Of a stretch of DNA of 64,000 bases, positions 7,892 to 18,096 are shown piece after piece. Where the stretch lies: contig NZ_RQHW01000033.1 in the NCBI RefSeq assembly GCF_004770995.1, positions 1 to 64,000 on the forward strand, written 5' to 3'. The translations under genes were made by a program, and so were the position numbers. The notes under the pieces are model-generated. The model was not told the DNA's origin. It searched no databases and saw only the letters and a program-made list of their open reading frames with translations. Numbering within the stretch: the first letter of the stretch is position 1; every line of letters begins with the position of its first letter. This DNA comes from Leptospira idonii (lineage in GTDB: Bacteria > Spirochaetota > Leptospiria > Leptospirales > Leptospiraceae).

Positions 7892-10800
7892 ATGAGATTC
7901 GTTTCTTTTCTCTTCCTTGTTTTTGTTTTTTCCGTTTCGGAGAATTGTTCCCTTTTTCAGAAATCTGTCAAAATCACACCGGTTAATTTTAATTATACGG
8001 GAATTTCCAAAAACTATTTTTCCCCTTCTCAGACAAAACCTTTCCCTTTAACAGTACAAAGAGGGAACAATCTTTATAATTCGACGACTGCCGACGGAAG
8101 GTATCTATTTTATGCCACGGATCAGAACGGAAATTTCGATATTTGGTTCCGTGATCTTCAGAGTTCCGTGGTCGTTCCTGTTACGAATCATTCTTTCAGT
8201 GAATCCAAACCTTCCATATCACCTGATGGTCGTTACCTGGTTTTCGTTTCCGAAGAATTCGATTCGGACGGAGATTTGGTTCTTCTCGAGATGGACATCA
8301 AAGATTGGGTGGACGAACTGCTTCAGGGAAATCGTTTTATAGATGATAACTTCGTAAATTTAACGAATCCTAATGCCAAAAAAGAAGGAATCAAACAAAA
8401 AATCGTAGATACTGATCCCGTTTGGTCGCCGGACGGAAAATACATTCTTTATGTAACCGACAAATTCACTCCGGGGCTTCCGAATTTGGCTCTATTGAAT
8501 CCTAAAAAGCCCGATTCCATTCTACAGCTAACAAAGGACGGTGGAGTGAATCCTTCCTGGTCTAAGGACGGGTCTAAAATTTTTTATATCTCCTACAAGG
8601 ACGATAAAAACGGAGAAATCTATTCTTTGAATTTTCCGGACCTTTCCGAAAAAAAGATCACTGAAAACTCGTTTTTGAATTATTCCCCTTCCGTAGATGC
8701 CAAGGGGCAATACATCTATTATGCCTCTATTAGAAAGGACACAAACGGAAACGGATCTCTGGATGAAAGAGATAACAGTTATCTTGTTATGCGACATTTG
8801 GAATCAGGAAAGGAAAGGCTTCTTTCTTCCGGAGAAACCTCCTATTTCGACGTTCGATATTCTTCTTTCAACGGAGGTTCTATTCTATTTTCCGCTCCTT
8901 ATTACAACTCGATTAACGTTTATTTCATTCCGGAAAGTGGCTCCGTTCCTAAACAAGGTTCGATCAATGATCAGTATCAATATGCCAAAAGTTTCGCCAA
9001 TAAACAAACATTAGATTCGTATTTTCTTGCTTTGGATTCCGTAGAACTTTTTTTCTCAGAAGATCCTTTGTATCCCATCTATCAGGCCAAAGTGAAATCG
9101 TTAAAGGTTTCTTCCTTGGATAAGGCGGGTAAGTCGGAACAAGGAAACCGAATTTTGAAGGATATGTCCGGCCTTCCTCCTTCTCCGGAGTCCTATTTTG
9201 AAAGAGGGTTCGGAAGATGGCTTTCCGGGGACCCGAAAACCAGAAACAGGGAGCTGGAAATTTATATCGAATCGCTTCCTTCTTCGAATCTCGCATTGGA
9301 TACTGTTCCCAGTCTGATGCATATCCTTGTGGATGAATATGAGAAGGAAAAAAATTTCAAAAAGACAAACGATTATCTGAATCAGATCTATCGAAATTAT
9401 CCCGATTATAATCAAATCCATGAGATCAGACGCAGGTTAGGCGGATATGAATTTCACTCGGATACTAAAGTTCTTCCTCCCGTTTATTCTTCTATTTTTG
9501 CGGACTGGGAAAAGGAAAGAATCCGATTCGAAGCGGATCCTAAGACGAAATTCTCAGATGATTTGATTTTGGACGTTCGTTTTGTTTTGGAAGATATTTC
9601 TGCTAAAATCGAATCGGGAAGAAATGCGGATGAGTTGGGGGTTTGGGCGGACAATCTTCTTCAAGTTCCCGAAAATCAAAACGAAAGAATTTTTTCCTCT
9701 TTTTTAAACTACATTAAAGCAAGATCTCTCGCAGACTCTAGAAAGTTCCGAGAGTCGAGTGCTCTTCTCGATTCCATCATTCCTATACCGACGAACATCG
9801 ATTTGGAGCCTCCCGGCCAGCCATCCGTTTTCGAAAAAACCCAGTTTCAATCCGTTTATAAAAACCCGGTTCTTTTACGCGCCCATCTTCAGAAGTATCA
9901 GAATGAAAAATCCTCGGGAAATACTTCGGAAGCTCTTCGCAATATGAAGATCTATTTGGAGTTTTACGACCCTCTTTTGGGTGTGGATTTGAAAGTGGAA
10001 GAGATTCAAAATGCTTTTTTCTATTTTGAGAACAAAGCGCTTGAATTCGAAAGATTGGGAGATCTTTTACAGTCTTCTTTTCATTACTTTTTCAACAATC
10101 AAAACATGTTTCTTGTAAAAACCAGAAATCTCTATCTGGACACTTTGTACAAAGAATATGCGGTTTATTATCAGCGCAAGATGGTGGATACCATTTTCGA
10201 TTACGGAAAAAAACTGAGAGAGGAAGAGGAAAGAGCTCTTCTCAGTCAGTTGAATATTCTCGGTAAGGATAAGTTGAACCTCATAGGGAATGTATCCGAC
10301 GCAGCGTCCGTAGTTACTTTTTTCGCAGACACGAAACTTCTGAAGAACGTAATCAATATCAAAGACTTGGAAAATATAGAGGTCCTTTCCGGCAAAGCTT
10401 TGAGTTGGACGGAACTTTATTACAAACAGGCCGTTCCTAGAGCACGACCTTATCTTGATTTGGCGACCTTATACGGATATGCTTATTTTTTAATCAATAA
10501 ATACGTCATTTTCGAATCCTATTATTATGCGACAGATACGATGACGGATCTTCGTAAAAAAGAGATCCTGGAAAATTACAAAAGAGCGGAATGGGAGTTG
10601 AAGTGGATCATTTTCGCTGATCCTACCTATTATGACGCCTATCAGTTGCTTGGTTGGTTGTATCAATATGTCGATTTGATGAAGCTCAGACAGGAGAAAA
10701 AAGGAGGGGAGACGGACGAAGAAAAATATGCTTCTCTCTATTCCAAATATTTTCCTGAAAAGAACTTGGAAGCGAATGTCGAGCTGTACAGTCAGATTTT

Positions 10801-13800
10801 GGTCTTCTTGGGGGCTTCTTATCCGGATGCGAAAGTGATTTCCGATTTGAATTTGAATTTAGGAAATAATCATTTTCTTTTGAACAATTACCCTAAAGCA
10901 AACGAAAGTTATTTGAAGGTAGAAGCTGCCTCTCAGTATCTTCTCTCCAAAAATCAGTTTGAACAATATAAACAAGAGGCCGTTTTTCGATACAATTTCG
11001 GAAGATCCTTGATTTATCAGGGACAATACAAAAAGGCCATCGAACAATTCGAAAAATCCATAGATATCTATTTCAAAAAAGAATATTATCAAGCGGTAAA
11101 TTCCGCCGCCTCGGACGATTCGGATGCCAATAAGGAGAGACTGAAAAACATTCGTTCCAAACTGGCTCTTCTTTTTTCTTTAAAAGGACTTTCCGAGTTG
11201 GAAAGCCAGAAATATCAGGAAGCAGCCGTATCCTTCCAAACTGCAATCGCATATAATAATAATATTAACTTCATAAATCCTATCAATTTGTATAACTACC
11301 TTGCTATCGCTTTTCAAAAAGCGGGAAGATTCAGGGATTCTTATGCGATGTTGGATCTTGCGGAGAAGGAGTATCAAAAAGAAAAGGAAAGTTTTTGGGT
11401 TAAGGCTTTGAAGTGGTCTCCTTGGGATCTTGTGATCTCCGAAAAATTCAGAGTTTACGGAGAAGGTAGATTTCCGGGCGATTTTCCAGTCGATTTCAAA
11501 TATTTGCTTTCGTTAGGTGTTCGAATCGAAAACCACATCGAACAAAGAGAATACTCCCTTGCCTTGCAGGAGTTGAATTCCAGAAACCAATTTATTTTGG
11601 ATAAATCTTTGGACAAAACGATTATGGGAGCGAATATTCTCGCCAAATCGAAGCAGGTGGCGGCCCAAATTCATTATGAAAACAGAGAAAACGACCTAGC
11701 CGTCGATTCTTACAAAGAACTAACCGATCTGATTTTGAAACAAGGAAACGGGTCCAGTAAGGAGAAAGCCTTTGTAGGATTCGGTTATTCCGTTTTTTCC
11801 TTTGTGGAATCGAACCTTCAGTCTCCTCAAACTTCCAAAGAGAAACTGCTTTCTTTTCTGGAAGACTTGAAGTCTTGGAAGGAAGGGGAACTGAAAGTTT
11901 GCGGACAGGAAGGTGAGACGGAAGCTGCCTGCGAAGATGAGTTTCGTTCTTCGAATATTCAATTCGATATTTTATTGGGAACAGGATACTTTTATCTGGG
12001 AGAAGTCAATTCCAAGCTGAACGATTCGAACACAGCTTTGGAGAATTATGCGGAAGCCGCCTATTATCTAGAGAATCCCGGTTATGTGGATCCGAAAAAG
12101 ATCGGTTTGAATACTGATCCTTTAAAGAGAAAAGAAAGAATCCGCATCCTTCATAATCTTGCTACCATTTATTTCAGATTAGGTGATAGATCCCTCTTCG
12201 ATAGAAAATGGAAAGAAGCCTATGAATTGGCTTATGAGTTCCGTTTGGAGGACGAGATTTTTTGGCTGAACAACTTGAAATTGGAAGTTCAGTTGCACAA
12301 GAAAAACGAATCTGCCAAGTCCCTTACTTCTACCGCTTCCGAAATCGTGTCTTCCTGGAAAAAACGCCCCGAAGTTCGGCTTTTTTCCAAAAGAACTAAG
12401 TTGGATCGTTTCAATCGCATCTTGACCGATTATTATCTTCAAATCAAAGATTATGCTTCTATTCCTTCTCTTTGGGAAGAAAGAAGAAGTGTCGATTTAT
12501 TTAGAGAAGCGTTAGGTGCTCAATTCGAATTCGAAGATTCCAAACTCAATCTGGCTTATGTGGATCTAGTGTCTTGGGTGAAAAATTATAAAAAATTAAT
12601 TTCCCAGATGGAAGATAAATCCCAAAAACGTGAGGATTTGAATCCCATACTGAAAGCTTACGGACAAGAAGTTTCTAAACTTTCTCCTCTTTTGCAAAAG
12701 GTGGTGTCTGTCAGTCCTGACCGTACTAGCTTTTTCGAACCTTTCCGTACCGATTTCGGAAAAACTTCCGAGTCTTGGTTGGGAGTTTATCCCGGGGAAA
12801 ACCGTTTTCTTTTTCTTCAGTCTTTGAACGGAAACTATCAATTGAGTTTTTGTGAAATCAAAAATATATCTGAATGTTCCCTACCTTTGAATCCGAAGCA
12901 TGTGTATGTGCAGGGTCTGGGTACAAACTTCGATCATTCTTTGTTAGGTGAACTGAGCGGGTTTCTAAAAACAGGTTCCCGAGAGATCAGTTATCTTTTC
13001 GATAGAAGGCACTTGAATTTATTCCCGGAAAGGAATGAAAGAAATTGGAAATGGGTTACCCTTCTGCAGTCGGGAAAAGAAAAAAATCCCGCCAGCCATG
13101 TAAGGGTTTTGCATCAATCAGAACTGGGGCCTTTGCTTTATGATACGGATATTTTAATCACCGATAGAGTTCGTAAGTTGAACGGAAGTTTGTTTGCGGA
13201 TTCTTCTTCGGAACTTCTTCCTTTGCGGGAAATCTTCACTACTTCGGGATCTGAAATTTCTTTGGCTGCGGTTCCTTACTCCAATCTGATCACTTCTTAT
13301 GATTGGAATCGTTTGGGGTATTTGTATGAAGTGCTTCGTTCGAAAAGAATTCAAAACTTGGCTCTTTTTCCTGATGCAAAAACGGAATCGGAAATTGCGG
13401 GAGGAGATCCGGATCTTTCCCTTCTTTCGGAGAACCCTCGTTTGGTTCTTTTTGGAAACTGGGACAAAAAAACGATTTCCCCGGAAGAAAGACAAAACAA
13501 AGCGAAGGACTTGATCCGTAAGGGATTCGTTCAGGAGAAAGAGAAAGATTTCAACGAATCATATAATCATTATTATACTGCTTCGACTCTTTTGGGAGAT
13601 GACGATCCTTCCCTCCCTGAATTGGAATTGAAATTGGCAAAGTTAAAAACGGAACTTTTCCCCACCTATTCTAAAAAAGCTTTCTTCCAACCTCTTTGGA
13701 AAAAATACAAAGATTCCGAATTTCAGAATAAGATTAGATACGAATATCTTGTTAGTTGTTTATCGGATAAAAATACGGAAGACTGCGGTAAAATGCCGGA

Positions 13801-15865
13801 AGTATGGATCGGAGCAAATTCCAATTTGTATGCGAAAGCGGTTCAGTTTTATAAAAAACTTCGTTTCGGAAAAGTAGCTGGTCTTTCCGAATTCGATTCG
13901 GCTAGGAAGGAATTGGAGAAAGAAGAAGATCCGTTCCTTCAGTCCTATCGTTTGGGAACCTTATACATTCAAAATTATCTTTTTTACGAGGCGGAGAACG
14001 AACTGTCCAGATCCTATTCTTTTGCTAAAACGGCGAAAGAAAAGAACGTAGCGAAGAACCGTGAATTGGAGATCTTATTCCACAAAGGGATGTTATATGG
14101 AGATAAGGGCATTTTCCTCACGAATTTGACTTCCACTTCCGCTTACAGCCTTGGTTTTAGAAAAGACTGGAAGGTTTACGATGAAAAAATTTATTCCAGA
14201 GAATTTACTAAATTCGGTTATGCGGATTCCATTTACGATCAGTTCAGAAAAAAATTATATCAAAGTTGGAAAGACCAGCAGATTCGAGGTTACTTTGATC
14301 CTCTCGTCCTAACTCCGGAATTTTTAACAACGGGAGATTCCGTTCTGAATAAACTTTCTCATTTGAATAGAACCCTTATGTTCTCTCTTTTGAGTAAATC
14401 TGTTCCTTTGCAGAAAAAATCGGAAGTGAATTCCCTTGTGGATCTGATCCTTCAGGAGGAAGTTAAGGAAGAAAGACCGATGAGGGTCTTGGCATTTCAA
14501 TTATTGTATGCTAAAAAATTATTTCTGAGGGGAGATACGGAAGCCGCTGAAAAATTCCTTAAAGAATTCGAATCGGAATATGCCAAACTGGGAGCAGGAA
14601 ACCGCTTTTTGGATGAGGAATATACCGATCTGAAATATAAAGTAGGTTATATATACGGAAATCCTGCCAGCTTGCGGCCGTTGGGTGGAAATGATTTGTT
14701 CATTTCTTATTATCCTAAAATAGCTTCTTCTAATCCTGAAAATTATCTTTCCTTTGTGAATGAGATCGCCAGAAATTTAAGATCCGAATATTACAGTGAG
14801 GATCTGAGAGAAGAGTGGGAATTTCTGTTTCTGCATCTTCTGAATCAGTCTCTGGCTAAAAATTCATCCGAGACTTTTTTCGATTTGGCAGTGGCAAGAG
14901 ATCAGATTCGTGTTTTTGCGGATCGTTATTTAGGGGACAAAACGTTCGGTCGATCGATTCCCAGATTCGATTCTTTCGGAGACGCCTTAAAGAAAAAGAT
15001 TCCTTCCGGCCAGGAATTGACGGGAGTCGTAGATGTGGGTAAAAAAACCTATCAGTTGAGTTTCACTCAGAATAAATCTTCGGGTAGGGAGCTTTTTGCT
15101 GACAATAGGGAAATAGGAAGAGATGTTCTGCGTTATTTTCTGGAATCAGAGTTAGGTGGTTTGGAAACCCTCTTAAGAGACGCAGTATCCGATCGTTATC
15201 GAAATTCTCTTCGATTGGCGAAAGGGAAAAGACATTATCTTTATTTACAGGGGATTCACTCGAAAGCTCCTATACAGTTGCCCGATTTGGAATACTACCA
15301 TGTGGCATCCGTTTCCGATTTCATAAATCGTCCTTCTCTCAAAAAAACTAATTTTGTGCAGTCCCGATTCGAAGTAGGTTCCGTAGATGATTCGAAATCC
15401 ATCGCTTCGGACGATAAAATCTTTTCGGATTTGATTTCTTGGGAAGTCGCCGCCAAAAAAGGAACCGCTTCTTCCGTTTTGGATTTCACTAAAATCTATT
15501 GGAATGATGACAACTTTATCGATTTTGCAGGAACTCCCGTGGGTGCATCCGACTCTTATCGAAGAAAAGGAATCGTATTCTATGCAAACAATCGAGTAGG
15601 GGAAACCACTTTTTATTCGGATGATTTTCCTCATCTGGCTTATTTTCTAAGCAAAAAGAACGAAGGTTTGTTTGTGCTTCATTCCGGTTTACAGAAAGGA
15701 ACACATAATATCTATTTTGCGAAGAAGTTCTTTGAAATCAGTCCTCTCCCCAAGCCGATGTATGTGCGTTTGGAGGAAGGTAAGGATGCAGCAAGGATCG
15801 ACGCTCCCGAGGACAGATATTGGACCGGTTTTAAACTTTATACGACTTCTCTGATAGAAGATTAG
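7892..15865 (+). CDS. Giant secreted TolB-propeller / TPR / CHAT-like protein
   Basis: This 2657-residue protein begins immediately after the stop codon of the preceding lipoprotein. A hydrophobic signal peptide ends near Cys19 (a weak lipobox, VSENC). About residues 64-300 hold five PD40/WD40-like blades of the TolB type, marked by SPDGRYLVF, WSPDGKYILY and WSKDGSKIFY. About residues 350-2200 are mostly helical with many tetratricopeptide-like repeats, for example QAVFRYNFGRSLIYQGQYK. Two regions, near residues 1620-1860 and 2370-2657, resemble CHAT (caspase-like) folds; the last ends in YWTGFKLY, like the typical CHAT C-terminus. I do not see a convincing catalytic His-Cys pair, so these look degenerate. 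Linkage to the YdbH-like operon suggests an envelope scaffold role. Confidence 0.65.
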   Translation: MRFVSFLFLVFVFSVSENCSLFQKSVKITPVNFNYTGISKNYFSPSQTKPFPLTVQRGNNLYNSTTADGRYLFYATDQNGNFDIWFRDLQSSVVVPVTNHSFSESKPSISPDGRYLVFVSEEFDSDGDLVLLEMDIKDWVDELLQGNRFIDDNFVNLTNPNAKKEGIKQKIVDTDPVWSPDGKYILYVTDKFTPGLPNLALLNPKKPDSILQLTKDGGVNPSWSKDGSKIFYISYKDDKNGEIYSLNFPDLSEKKITENSFLNYSPSVDAKGQYIYYASIRKDTNGNGSLDERDNSYLVMRHLESGKERLLSSGETSYFDVRYSSFNGGSILFSAPYYNSINVYFIPESGSVPKQGSINDQYQYAKSFANKQTLDSYFLALDSVELFFSEDPLYPIYQAKVKSLKVSSLDKAGKSEQGNRILKDMSGLPPSPESYFERGFGRWLSGDPKTRNRELEIYIESLPSSNLALDTVPSLMHILVDEYEKEKNFKKTNDYLNQIYRNYPDYNQIHEIRRRLGGYEFHSDTKVLPPVYSSIFADWEKERIRFEADPKTKFSDDLILDVRFVLEDISAKIESGRNADELGVWADNLLQVPENQNERIFSSFLNYIKARSLADSRKFRESSALLDSIIPIPTNIDLEPPGQPSVFEKTQFQSVYKNPVLLRAHLQKYQNEKSSGNTSEALRNMKIYLEFYDPLLGVDLKVEEIQNAFFYFENKALEFERLGDLLQSSFHYFFNNQNMFLVKTRNLYLDTLYKEYAVYYQRKMVDTIFDYGKKLREEEERALLSQLNILGKDKLNLIGNVSDAASVVTFFADTKLLKNVINIKDLENIEVLSGKALSWTELYYKQAVPRARPYLDLATLYGYAYFLINKYVIFESYYYATDTMTDLRKKEILENYKRAEWELKWIIFADPTYYDAYQLLGWLYQYVDLMKLRQEKKGGETDEEKYASLYSKYFPEKNLEANVELYSQILVFLGASYPDAKVISDLNLNLGNNHFLLNNYPKANESYLKVEAASQYLLSKNQFEQYKQEAVFRYNFGRSLIYQGQYKKAIEQFEKSIDIYFKKEYYQAVNSAASDDSDANKERLKNIRSKLALLFSLKGLSELESQKYQEAAVSFQTAIAYNNNINFINPINLYNYLAIAFQKAGRFRDSYAMLDLAEKEYQKEKESFWVKALKWSPWDLVISEKFRVYGEGRFPGDFPVDFKYLLSLGVRIENHIEQREYSLALQELNSRNQFILDKSLDKTIMGANILAKSKQVAAQIHYENRENDLAVDSYKELTDLILKQGNGSSKEKAFVGFGYSVFSFVESNLQSPQTSKEKLLSFLEDLKSWKEGELKVCGQEGETEAACEDEFRSSNIQFDILLGTGYFYLGEVNSKLNDSNTALENYAEAAYYLENPGYVDPKKIGLNTDPLKRKERIRILHNLATIYFRLGDRSLFDRKWKEAYELAYEFRLEDEIFWLNNLKLEVQLHKKNESAKSLTSTASEIVSSWKKRPEVRLFSKRTKLDRFNRILTDYYLQIKDYASIPSLWEERRSVDLFREALGAQFEFEDSKLNLAYVDLVSWVKNYKKLISQMEDKSQKREDLNPILKAYGQEVSKLSPLLQKVVSVSPDRTSFFEPFRTDFGKTSESWLGVYPGENRFLFLQSLNGNYQLSFCEIKNISECSLPLNPKHVYVQGLGTNFDHSLLGELSGFLKTGSREISYLFDRRHLNLFPERNERNWKWVTLLQSGKEKNPASHVRVLHQSELGPLLYDTDILITDRVRKLNGSLFADSSSELLPLREIFTTSGSEISLAAVPYSNLITSYDWNRLGYLYEVLRSKRIQNLALFPDAKTESEIAGGDPDLSLLSENPRLVLFGNWDKKTISPEERQNKAKDLIRKGFVQEKEKDFNESYNHYYTASTLLGDDDPSLPELELKLAKLKTELFPTYSKKAFFQPLWKKYKDSEFQNKIRYEYLVSCLSDKNTEDCGKMPEVWIGANSNLYAKAVQFYKKLRFGKVAGLSEFDSARKELEKEEDPFLQSYRLGTLYIQNYLFYEAENELSRSYSFAKTAKEKNVAKNRELEILFHKGMLYGDKGIFLTNLTSTSAYSLGFRKDWKVYDEKIYSREFTKFGYADSIYDQFRKKLYQSWKDQQIRGYFDPLVLTPEFLTTGDSVLNKLSHLNRTLMFSLLSKSVPLQKKSEVNSLVDLILQEEVKEERPMRVLAFQLLYAKKLFLRGDTEAAEKFLKEFESEYAKLGAGNRFLDEEYTDLKYKVGYIYGNPASLRPLGGNDLFISYYPKIASSNPENYLSFVNEIARNLRSEYYSEDLREEWEFLFLHLLNQSLAKNSSETFFDLAVARDQIRVFADRYLGDKTFGRSIPRFDSFGDALKKKIPSGQELTGVVDVGKKTYQLSFTQNKSSGRELFADNREIGRDVLRYFLESELGGLETLLRDAVSDRYRNSLRLAKGKRHYLYLQGIHSKAPIQLPDLEYYHVASVSDFINRPSLKKTNFVQSRFEVGSVDDSKSIASDDKIFSDLISWEVAAKKGTASSVLDFTKIYWNDDNFIDFAGTPVGASDSYRRKGIVFYANNRVGETTFYSDDFPHLAYFLSKKNEGLFVLHSGLQKGTHNIYFAKKFFEISPLPKPMYVRLEEGKDAARIDAPEDRYWTGFKLYTTSLIED

Positions 15866-15868
15866 TCG

Positions 15869-16951
15869 TCAGTTTTTTAAGAAATCTTTTCTTTCCCGGT
15901 CAGAAAGCTGAAATAGTTTTCTGACCGACTCATGGAATTTGGGAAAGTTTTCTCCCGATTCCTTGAATAGTTTTTCGAAAGAATTCTCCCCGGAATGATA
16001 ACGAAGCACTCCTAAAAAGTCTTCGTTGTTCCATTCTTTTTTTTGAAACTCTTCCGCTTTCTCTTTCGGAACTAGATTTTGTTCGATCACTTCCCTTTTG
16101 AATTCGGAAATGATATTTCTTTTTTGATTTAGTTTTTCCTCTTTGCCGAGTACTGACGCATACAAAGATTCTAGTTTCTTCGCATAACGACTTAATAATT
16201 GAAGGGTTTTTTGTCTGTACGCTTTGTCCTTTTTCGCATCTTCCAGGCTTTTACTCGCCTTACCTTCTTTTTCAAGGTAATAAATTTCCATTCCTTTTTC
16301 TTCCACAAAACTGGCGTAAGATTCGTTGAGGTCGCTATCCCCGGGAAGATAAGCGGTGGCATGAGCCAATTCATGAAACACTAATCCTACCAACCTGTGT
16401 TCTTTCCAGGAGAGCTGCGGTGACAGAACAGGATCGGAGAACCAGCCTAAGGTGGAATAACCTCCTATCACTCGAATCCTTGTATCGTAACCTTCTTCTT
16501 TCAGCGAAGTTTCCAATTCCTGGGCGAGTTTTTTATCGAAATAACCTTTGTAAGGAACGGTGCCTGCGATAGGAAACCACCATGTGTAGGATTCGAATGC
16601 CAAAGTTTGGGAGGCGCTCACATTCCATCCGATTTCGTCTCTGTCCAGATGCGTGTAGTATACGAATCCTCCTTTTTCATTTAACCCTAGTTTTGAGATG
16701 GCGTATTCTCTGGCTTCCTGGATGAGTTTCAGTTTTTCCAGAAATTTTGGTTCCAATTTTTTTTCGGCCAAGACTTTTTCGATTTTTTCCCGTCCTAGAA
16801 GGATATGAGCCTGTTCTTTGCCCAGATGAAACAGGTAGGGTACGCATTGTAAATGAGGCATAAAAACCATCCATAAAACCATAGAAAAAAGCATTTTCTT
16901 TTTGATTCGACAAACGAAAGGAATCGGCAATCGTGGAGGAGAAGTTGGCAT
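15869..16951 (-). CDS. Predicted zinc aminopeptidase lipoprotein (DUF2265-like)
   Basis: The protein has 360 residues with a basic-hydrophobic N-terminus ending in MPHLQC, a weak lipobox. The active-site motif HELAH occupies residues 193-197, and Glu210 in NESYAS is a good third zinc ligand, as in the predicted aminopeptidase family PF10023. The conserved GGYSTLGWFSDPV lies upstream of it (about residues 163-175). The 3' end is only 3 bases from the giant convergent gene. The 5' end is 3 bases from the start of the divergent HtrA gene, so its promoter must lie inside that gene, or translation starts further in, for example at Met20 (16894). The protease family is well supported; the substrate is unknown. 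Confidence 0.75.
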   Translation of the reverse strand: MPTSPPRLPIPFVCRIKKKMLFSMVLWMVFMPHLQCVPYLFHLGKEQAHILLGREKIEKVLAEKKLEPKFLEKLKLIQEAREYAISKLGLNEKGGFVYYTHLDRDEIGWNVSASQTLAFESYTWWFPIAGTVPYKGYFDKKLAQELETSLKEEGYDTRIRVIGGYSTLGWFSDPVLSPQLSWKEHRLVGLVFHELAHATAYLPGDSDLNESYASFVEEKGMEIYYLEKEGKASKSLEDAKKDKAYRQKTLQLLSRYAKKLESLYASVLGKEEKLNQKRNIISEFKREVIEQNLVPKEKAEEFQKKEWNNEDFLGVLRYHSGENSFEKLFKESGENFPKFHESVRKLFQLSDRERKDFLKN

Positions 16952-16954
16952 TGT

Positions 16955-18082
16955 ATGGAAAGAAAATACTCCATTCCACCAGTCGTCTACATTAACTTTG
17001 CATTGGTTTTTGTACTATTGGTTGCTATTTTTTTCCCTGAAATTCGTTCCTCAGTAACGAAAATTTTTGCCACCCCTAAACCCATTTCTGCGGGCAAACA
17101 AAGCCAGGCCATTCAATTGCAGGGAAGTTTCCGCAATGTGTACAGAGTGGCTCAGGAATTCGTTGTTTCCATTCGTACCAAAAAAACGGAAATGATCTTC
17201 CATCCTTACGCATTCGGAGAAACCAGAGATGAAAGAATCTCCTCTCTTGGCAGCGGGTTTATCATAGATGAAAGGGGATTCGTAGTCACAAATTATCATG
17301 TAATCAAAAACGCTGAAATCATAGAAATCATCATGCCGGATGGTCGCATTTTCCCCGCACGTTATGTGGGAAGTCATGAAAGAGCAGACATTGCTCTCCT
17401 CAAAATACCGAGTAACGACCGTTTTAGTCCCGCATTTTTGGGAAATTCGGACGAGATCGAAGTGGGAGATTGGGCCATCGCAGTAGGCTCTCCTTACGGT
17501 TTGGAAAAAACTTTCACAGTGGGCGTGGTATCTGCCAAATCCAGAGAAGATCTGGACGAAACAGGACAAACCCACATCCAGACGGACACAGCCATCAATC
17601 CTGGTTCGAGTGGAGGACCTCTCTTGAATATTTACGGAGAAGTTGTGGGAATCAATCGAATGATCCGTTCCGCCTCCGGCTCCAGTTCAGGAATCGGTTT
17701 TGCCATCCCCATCAATTATGCCAAAAAAGTATTGAGACAGATCGAACAGAATGTAGGTCAAAATATCCGCCCTGCCACTTTGGGAGTTATGGCGACCACT
17801 CCTCTTCCAGATCATAGAAAATCTCTGGGCATTCCCAAAGATACGATCGGAGTCCTTGTTTACGACATCGAACCTTCCTCTTCCGCAGAAAGAGCAGGGC
17901 TTCGCAGATACGATTTTATCAAAGGCGCCAACGGGCTCTTGGTAAAAAATATCAACGATTTGAGGGAACAAGTCGGGCTTGTCGGTTTGGGAGGAGTCTT
18001 ACGGTTGAAGATATTACGGGATACCCAAGAGATGGAATTATCCGTGCCTTTGGTGGAAGCTTCCTACCGTAAAGGGCAGTAG
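16955..18082 (+). CDS. HtrA/DegP-type periplasmic serine protease with one PDZ domain
   Basis: This 375-residue protein has one N-terminal membrane anchor (about residues 11-28). A trypsin-like domain follows with the full triad: His105 (TNYHVI), Asp135 (RADIALL) and Ser209 (NPGSSGGPL). A single PDZ domain occupies about residues 275-370. Anchored one-PDZ proteases of this form resemble DegS and many bacterial HtrA proteins, which degrade or sense misfolded envelope proteins. A GGAGGAG ribosome-binding site lies about 12 bases before the ATG, inside the divergent gene. The aminotransferase gene follows after 14 bases. Confidence 0.9.
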   Translation: MERKYSIPPVVYINFALVFVLLVAIFFPEIRSSVTKIFATPKPISAGKQSQAIQLQGSFRNVYRVAQEFVVSIRTKKTEMIFHPYAFGETRDERISSLGSGFIIDERGFVVTNYHVIKNAEIIEIIMPDGRIFPARYVGSHERADIALLKIPSNDRFSPAFLGNSDEIEVGDWAIAVGSPYGLEKTFTVGVVSAKSREDLDETGQTHIQTDTAINPGSSGGPLLNIYGEVVGINRMIRSASGSSSGIGFAIPINYAKKVLRQIEQNVGQNIRPATLGVMATTPLPDHRKSLGIPKDTIGVLVYDIEPSSSAERAGLRRYDFIKGANGLLVKNINDLREQVGLVGLGGVLRLKILRDTQEMELSVPLVEASYRKGQ

Positions 18083-18096
18083 ATTTTTAAACCATC

